Source: Pezicula radicicola (taxonomy: Eukaryota > Ascomycota > Leotiomycetes > Helotiales > Dermateaceae). Taken from it: 64,000 nt of DNA. The translations under genes and the position numbers were made by a program. Shown in pieces: positions 58,984 through 64,000 of this stretch. The stretch spans positions 3,200-67,199 of the forward strand of contig PDUO01000060.1 in assembly GCA_003008705.1 (NCBI GenBank), in the 5' to 3' direction. The notes beneath the pieces are model-generated. The model worked only from the letters and a program-made list of their open reading frames with translations. It did no database searches and was not told where the DNA came from. Position 1 is the stretch's first letter; every line of letters starts with the position of its first letter.

Positions 58984-60131
58984 ATGTCTCACTCGAGCTG
59001 GCAACTACAAACCATTATCAAAGGAGTCTACACTTTCTGTCCGCAGATTAGGAGCTATATAGAAGCACGGCTTATTTGGGGAGCCCCAATACCACCACAC
59101 CGACAACTAATAGATCCTGCGACCTGCTCGAGTCCAAATTGTGAATACTTGAGGAGGATGGGTGTGGAATATACATGCATCTGTGAACGTACAAGTACAA
59201 CAAATACTGAACAAGCTCAAGCAGCTCTGCCAGAGAGAACCGATGAACAAAATCGTAAATTTAAAGATCCTTTGGGACAGCAATTGACAACACCTCCTTG
59301 CTCGAGTCCTTCATCTGAACGATCTAGTCAACCTCTATCTAGCAGAGCTACACACGACGAAGAAGTTGATGAATCGGACTCTGAAATAATTTCCATTCCA
59401 AACCCGAACTCGAACTCGCGAGCCCCTGAAGATATCGAGAGTGATGAAGATGACGATTCAGAGCCGATTCCTATACCAAACCCAAACTCATCGGAACACG
59501 AGCAGGATTCTACAAGTGTCTTTGACTTCGAAGCCGCTCGGAGGCGATTCGATTTAGCTTGGGAGCAAGGCTTGAAATACAAAGAGAGTTCAGAGAAGAA
59601 CGAGGTGTTGAACCAGAAACCGGACGAGCACCCTTCGCATAATAATCATAAGCGGAGTTATATCCCTCCCACTTCCACATCAACGCGTCATCCCCCTGAG
59701 GAGTCCTTCGAGGAGTACATGAATAGGGAAGCAGCCAGAAGAAGTTTTCCATCAACTGATTCCAAGGCTCTGCTAGACTCTTCGCCTAGACGTAGCAAAC
59801 GTTCTCGTGCGGACGTCGATACATACAATGTGAAGGTCTCGAAAAACTTACACCAAAGGAAAAATACGTCTTGATAAGGACATGTAATGAGTATCCTGAT
59901 CGGACACTCAAGATTGCACATAATGAGGCTGTTCTTCGTTCTAGTAATTTGGAGTGGACTTGTTGTTCGAGTCCGTGGAATAGACTGGGGTGTTTTAGGG
60001 GGACGCATCGTCCGATGGGGAAGGAGGAACATGAGGAGTTTGAGAAAGAGATGGCTGACTTAAAGATTTATGAAACGGCTGGTGGGATGTATGAGATTAG
60101 GCTGTCTGGATCTTGGGGTCGTAGGTTTTGA
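58984..60131 (+). pseudogene. Unknown acidic/basic protein broken by one -1 frame change
   Basis: The first frame (58984-59874, 296 aa) has a folded-looking start (TIIKGVYTFCPQIRSYIEAR, with CSSPNCEYLRRMGVEYTCIC), long acidic linkers with repeats of the form IPNPNSNS, and a basic patch (SPRRSKRSRADVD). The second frame is open from 59796 to 60131 and clearly continues as protein (LEKLTPKEKYVLIRTCNEYP, LEWTCCSSPWNRLGCFRG, MYEIRLSGSWGRRF). The two overlap by 79 nt. A -1 shift at GAAAAAC (about 59838-59844) would join them into about 380 aa. A sequence error, a real indel, or programmed slippage are all possible. Another ATG at 58917 opens a short different frame. Confidence 0.5.
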
Positions 60132-60546
60132 ACTGAGTTGAAGCATTTTGGAAGGAGGGAAGGTGTTATGCTACCTGAAGTATACATGGAAAGGCGAAAA
60201 GAGCTGTAAAAAGAGCGCAGATTGAGCAAATCGAAAAGCTTCTGTGGAAGAGTAATATCTCTTAGAAAATAACCTTCTTTCTAGTTATACCTTCCTCTAG
60301 GAAGTACACTAGTAGATTTTAGTATATATCTACTTTGAGAAGACTTTATAACTAAAAGAGAGATCGCTTAATCGATGTTACAGTAACATACCACTTTCCC
60401 AATCTCTTAGGGTTAGTTAGAGTACATACGAAGCGGGGGCTTTGCAAATTGAAGTATTAGAAATAATCTTAGATCAATTCATGAAATCACCGATTTTTCT
60501 TTGCATCCGCCAGTTGATATTTGCTATTTGTTTCAGGCTTCTGTCG
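60132..60546. other. Convergent intergenic region, partly AT-rich
   Basis: 415 bp between two convergent genes; 60250-60380 is AT-rich. Nothing recognisable. Confidence 0.55.
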
Positions 60547-61380
60547 CTACAACGCCTTCGATCGCTGGTAAGCAGCCATCAGCGCAGAAACAACAGCAGC
60601 TACATCACCAGTTTTAATCGGAAGACGGTGATTCCCATCCCACTCCACCAGCGTTGTGCTTTCCTTTGTACAGCACCGATTCCGGAAATCTCTATGCATA
60701 GCCAACCCCTCATCTTGCAACCCATGCACATGCACAGTCGGCAGCCGCAAAATCGCCTCCTGGACCTCTTGTTCGCGGCCGAAGAAAGCCTGGGAATCCG
60801 GATCTAGCGTAACAAGTGGTCCTCTCCCAGCCATCAGAACGGCGAACCGAAACATAGGCCTCTGGTAGGGTACCTTAGCTGGCTCCATGCGGTCCTGCTC
60901 CCTCAAGAGCAGACTTGCAGCTATCTTGGCACCTTGGCTGAAGCCAAGTAGGCCAACCCACTCGCCAGTTGCGCCGGCCCTATCGTCGGCCCTCATGGCG
61001 TCGGTAAGAGCCGTATCAATAGCGTTGATAACCTCAATTGCATCACTGTCATGTACTGGCATTAGCACGTCGTTGGTGCGGCTAAGGAGCTTGGAGTAAG
61101 GATTGTCGCCGGGCTCCGGCTTCATCCAGCTGCGGAAAGGGCCCCAGTCCGCGTAAACAGAGGTGACGTCCGGGCCTGGCTTAACGAAGTATGGGGCGTC
61201 GGGAAAGACGAGGCGGAAGGAGTGCTCGAGGTGACGCCTTATGATGCGGCATTGGGCGTGGAAGATGCGTGAATTGGTGCCGCCGCCATGGAGGCACAGG
61301 ATGCGGGGGAGGCCGAGCGTTGGGTCGGGAACGGGGACGGGGACGGGAACGCCGCCTACTGGGATGGCTGGGCAAGTCAT
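60547..61380 (-). CDS. FSH1-family serine hydrolase, 277 aa
   Basis: Single exon, ATG at 61380. Alpha/beta hydrolase with RILCLHGGGTNSRIF at the oxyanion strand, the nucleophile elbow GFSQGA with Ser148, Asp223 in HGLQDEGL and His251 in WDGNHRLP. This is the full triad at the spacing of the FSH1 (family of serine hydrolases) group. Some members act as thioesterases that release polyketides (LovG type) or sit beside reducing-domain polyketide synthases in azaphilone pathways. The gene is GC-richer than its AT-rich surroundings. The next gene on the same strand, upstream, is the reductase-ending synthase at the window edge, so cluster membership is plausible. Substrate is unknown. A proline-valine repeat (PVPVPVPDP) lies near the N terminus. 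Confidence 0.9.
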   Translation of the reverse strand: MTCPAIPVGGVPVPVPVPDPTLGLPRILCLHGGGTNSRIFHAQCRIIRRHLEHSFRLVFPDAPYFVKPGPDVTSVYADWGPFRSWMKPEPGDNPYSKLLSRTNDVLMPVHDSDAIEVINAIDTALTDAMRADDRAGATGEWVGLLGFSQGAKIAASLLLREQDRMEPAKVPYQRPMFRFAVLMAGRGPLVTLDPDSQAFFGREQEVQEAILRLPTVHVHGLQDEGLAMHRDFRNRCCTKESTTLVEWDGNHRLPIKTGDVAAVVSALMAAYQRSKAL

Positions 61381-61790
61381 TGCGGTAGTAGTGTTGCTTA
61401 TTTTTAAAGGTGTACATCCTGGGCCTTCAAATATTGTTAATAGCGATGGACAGTTAAGTTTATCTAGAGTGCGTCACAGAAACCCGGAAACCCGTCAACT
61501 CATCAACCCGTCAACCCGCAGAAACCCAGCCGCGGGTTCCTCTATGGGTGGGTTATAATATTATAACCCGGGCCACGGGTTCTTGGCAAAAACCCAACCC
61601 AACCTACGGACACCGTGGGTTTTAATCATCTTGTTAGAAATATTGCTTACAAATATTCACTCACACACACACATACACACACACAGGCTCTGGGCACCGG
61701 AATATTCGGGAACTCTAGTCTTATATGTGGTGTAGCAACCCTACATCTGAATAGCTTCAATTTAATCAATTTATCATATTGTTCCTAACA
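61381..61790. promoter_or_regulatory. Upstream region of FSH1 gene with palindrome and CA repeat
   Basis: Contains repeated AACCCG motifs (61480-61540 and beyond), a perfect 20-bp palindrome GGGTTATAATATTATAACCC at 61550-61569, and a (CA)n tract near 61660-61685. The palindrome lies about 170 bp upstream of the FSH1 ATG and could be an operator or a cruciform. Equally it may belong to a nearby repeat. Confidence 0.45.
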
Positions 61791-61799
61791 GGTATATAA

Positions 61800-62700
61800 G
61801 CCCGGAATAGCGCATTCTATTCGATTTCATCAATATAACGACTTCTACAGCTACATTAGAAAGCTATTATACCTACAAATAGGGACGCATTTCGATCCTT
61901 ACAGGAGACAATTATTCAGACTTTTCAAGGATATACAAAGCAGCCTTAATTTCGTCGAATACCTAGCCTATTATCAATGGTTCAAAACCACAGATAAAGA
62001 GCTTAATAGCCGCACAGCAATAATTATTTTCAACTCTGTTTTATCTAATCTACAAACCTCTATTAGCTCTAAAATAGAAAACCAAAACACTACCTTGATG
62101 TAGAACAAGCTTATCTACCCCTTTGTGCGTCAAGTGGCCGCCTAGTCAAGGATTTAAATTAAGCATTCGGGAGATCATCACCAATGGCTAACTCCAAGTA
62201 CTTTACGCGTAAGCACAGGCCTAAAATACTTAGAATAAGCTCTCGCTTTACTGATTCGCGCTGTGCACGTACCAATTCTAAGTTGGACGCCATTTGACAC
62301 ACAAAGGGATAGGCTAGAAATCGAAAAGTAGAGTTCTATATAGAGAAGTTTTTGTCTACGAGAGAAGCTTAGTCTTACACAGACAATCAATACTCTACAA
62401 TCTATCGAAATCAACTATCCTCTACCTCCTACAGTAGCTGCTATAGCACGAGGCTGTACAAGGCCTTCGGACAAGTATAAAAGGAAGCCAAATTGTTGGT
62501 TCTATAGCAAGGAAGGACATATATATAGGTAGACTGTCGCAAATATAAGAAGGCACAGAAAGCTACGCAAGAGAATTCGAGTAGTAGTGAGAGCTCTTCG
62601 GACGAAGACAAGTACAAGAAGAAGAAAAAGAAGAAGATTTTTATTATTAGAATATTATACTTAGAGAAGTAAAAGAGATTTAAAAAATAAGAAATAAATA
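61800..62700 (+). mobile_element. Copia-like retroelement gag relic
   Basis: Plus-strand gag text broken by stops: ILTGDNYSDFSRIYKAALIS near 61890-61960 and ARGCTRPSDKYKRKPN ahead of a zinc knuckle at 62494 (CWFYSKEGHIYR). The knuckle's second Cys has become Tyr (TGT to TAT), as RIP would do. It continues in another frame as KYKKAQKATQENSSSSESSS and a lysine run. Gag start, middle and knuckle are in the expected order. No protease, integrase or reverse transcriptase is readable. Terminal repeats not found. Confidence 0.7.
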
Positions 62701-63050
62701 ATAAGAATTTTAAATTAAATATCCCTTAGCGCGTCAAGTGTTACATAGGACAAGGATTAAGTACCCCTGGATTCTCCCTGGATTTTTACCACTAAAAATG
62801 TATGTATTTTATCGTGTACGTCCGGGGAACCTTCCTGTGCAACACTTAACACACTGGTGGATACTATTATTTCTCTAAGAGCTTAAAATAGAGTCTTATT
62901 TAATATATACAAAATAAAATTGAAAGTCCAGCAGAAGAAACCCATAGAAAAGATAATACAATAACAAAGCTACTCCTTAAAGAAGATAAAGAGGAAATTC
63001 AAAACATAGGACCGTATTACATACAAGTTTATACTCGCACAAGAAACCCC
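62701..63050. other. Spacer after gag relic
   Basis: 350 bp, AT-rich at its ends; possibly further decayed element sequence plus the 3' untranslated region of the gene that ends at 63051. Confidence 0.45.
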
Positions 63051-64000
63051 TTAGTTTAGGAAACCAATCGCCTTCCAGATGTGAATGTACTTCCGAACCA
63101 CCTCCTCACTAACTGGTCCCACGGCTCTAAGAGACTTAGAATGCTCCAGGGTGTGCTTCGTGTCCAGGACAAGCCCGCCATAAGACATCCGGATATAGGT
63201 GTCGTCTAGGAACTCGAGCAGAGTGGCGGCTGGGTTGTTCTTCTGGGGAGCGGCTCCCACGCGCTTAACCCACTCGTCGAAGGGGATTAAGTTCTTGATG
63301 CCTAGGGCATCTGCTAGGACAGCATTCAACTCCTTCCAGGGCTGGCCAACGGGGTTCTCGAGGTGGTAGAAGCGGTAGGGGGTGTGGTCCGAGAGCACGA
63401 GGTCAGCAAGGGTCGCGGCCATATCATTGACCGGGGTCCAGTAGGCCTCGCCAGGCACGTCGGGCAGGGCGTTCAAGGTCTGCGACGACTTGATAAGGAA
63501 GCCGAAGTGCTCCATGGGGTTCCAGTAGCCGCTCGTCTTGGAACCTGCGATCTGGCCTAGACGGACAACCATAGCACGGAACCGGTCGGGGCTCTTGCGC
63601 AAGGTCTCGTCCACCATGCGCTCGCAACCCCACTTGGCATCTCCGTAGCCGTTGTTGAGAATGCAGTCGATTCCGAACCGCTCTTCGGGTACGAGTACCT
63701 TCTCCTTCTTCCCGTTGCCGTAGAGGCCGACAACACCAATGGACGAGACCATCTGGAAGCTGAACTTAAAAGACTGGGAACGCTGGGAAGCGACATCGCA
63801 TGACAGCTTGATGAGGTTCTTCATGACTTGGAACTGCGACTCGAAACCATCCAGGGCTCGCTTACCGCTCATAGGCCAGGCACTGTGGATGAGATGGGTA
63901 GCAGTGCCCACAAGTCGTTCATACACATCGGGCTCGAGACCCAGCATGGGCTTCGAGGTGTCGGTCTGAAAAACGGCCAGCTTATGCTTGAGGGCCTCGG
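63051..64000 (-). CDS. C-terminal thioester-reductase domain of a PKS or NRPS-like synthase (partial)
   Basis: The frame is open from the stop at 63051 to the right edge (64000), so the N-terminal bulk of the protein lies outside. The last 316 residues are an NAD(P)-binding reductase (male-sterility/R-domain type): HLIHSAWPMS, FVSSIGVVG-like FQMVSSIGVVGLYG, then a Tyr-x3-Lys catalytic pair in NGYGDAKWGCE. The substrate-side segments RLGQIAGSKTSGYWNPMEH and YWTPVNDMAATLADLV follow. Such domains at the C terminus of non-reducing polyketide synthases or NRPS-like enzymes release the chain as an aldehyde. An ATG at 63947 is internal, not the start. Which synthase type it is cannot be told without the rest. 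Confidence 0.85.
   Translation of the reverse strand, partial: EALKHKLAVFQTDTSKPMLGLEPDVYERLVGTATHLIHSAWPMSGKRALDGFESQFQVMKNLIKLSCDVASQRSQSFKFSFQMVSSIGVVGLYGNGKKEKVLVPEERFGIDCILNNGYGDAKWGCERMVDETLRKSPDRFRAMVVRLGQIAGSKTSGYWNPMEHFGFLIKSSQTLNALPDVPGEAYWTPVNDMAATLADLVLSDHTPYRFYHLENPVGQPWKELNAVLADALGIKNLIPFDEWVKRVGAAPQKNNPAATLLEFLDDTYIRMSYGGLVLDTKHTLEHSKSLRAVGPVSEEVVRKYIHIWKAIGFLN

Overview
The window looks like nuclear DNA of a filamentous ascomycete (Pezizomycotina; a Leotiomycete would fit, but I cannot prove that from sequence alone). The grounds are short introns of about 50-200 bp with GT..AG ends, fungal families (HET domain, Zn2Cys6 regulator, Ybp-type, UBC6, FSH1, fungal polyketide synthase reductase), and AT-rich, stop-riddled repeat relics that look like repeat-induced point mutation (RIP). 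All gene models below were spliced by hand from the sequence.

Layout. 1-1060 is an AT-rich block with a 60-bp satellite. It abuts a gene that has lost its 5' end (about 1212-2084). 2.8-31.2 kb is an ordinary gene-rich segment: UBC6-type E2, a 735-aa C2H2 protein, a DHHC palmitoyltransferase, a BCS1-like AAA ATPase, a small unknown, a 51-aa repeat peptide gene, a Ybp/Alf4/glomulin-family protein, a 409-aa unknown, a secreted carboxylesterase, a type II membrane protein, and a HET-domain protein divergent from a four-helix membrane protein. 31.2-38.4 kb is a decay zone: a dead flavin monooxygenase, a dead alcohol dehydrogenase, a dead NACHT-ankyrin gene and two small TA-flanked foldback elements. 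39.3-56.2 kb holds a C2H2 protein, a Zn2Cys6 regulator after a long empty stretch, and a single 2349-aa nuclear-type protein whose C terminus resembles the largest TFIIIC subunit. 56.2-64 kb holds a fossil LRR-like gene, an unknown gene with a -1 frame break, an FSH1-type serine hydrolase, a copia-like gag relic, and the C-terminal thioester-reductase domain of a polyketide synthase or NRPS-like enzyme that runs off the right edge.

Best candidate for something new: a 51-codon minus-strand ORF at 15716-15871 encodes four tandem copies of a GGNYGC-type unit. In each copy the Cys is followed by exactly three residues and then a basic residue, or the stop codon, so the protein ends in a CaaX box (CTVQ). 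This is the layout of a tandem lipopeptide mating-pheromone precursor, comparable to rhodotorucin A precursors and the Trichoderma hybrid precursor. A TATA box and a long A/C-rich leader support it as a real gene.

The pairing of FSH1-type hydrolase and PKS reductase domain at the right edge suggests the border of a secondary-metabolite cluster, possibly azaphilone-like.
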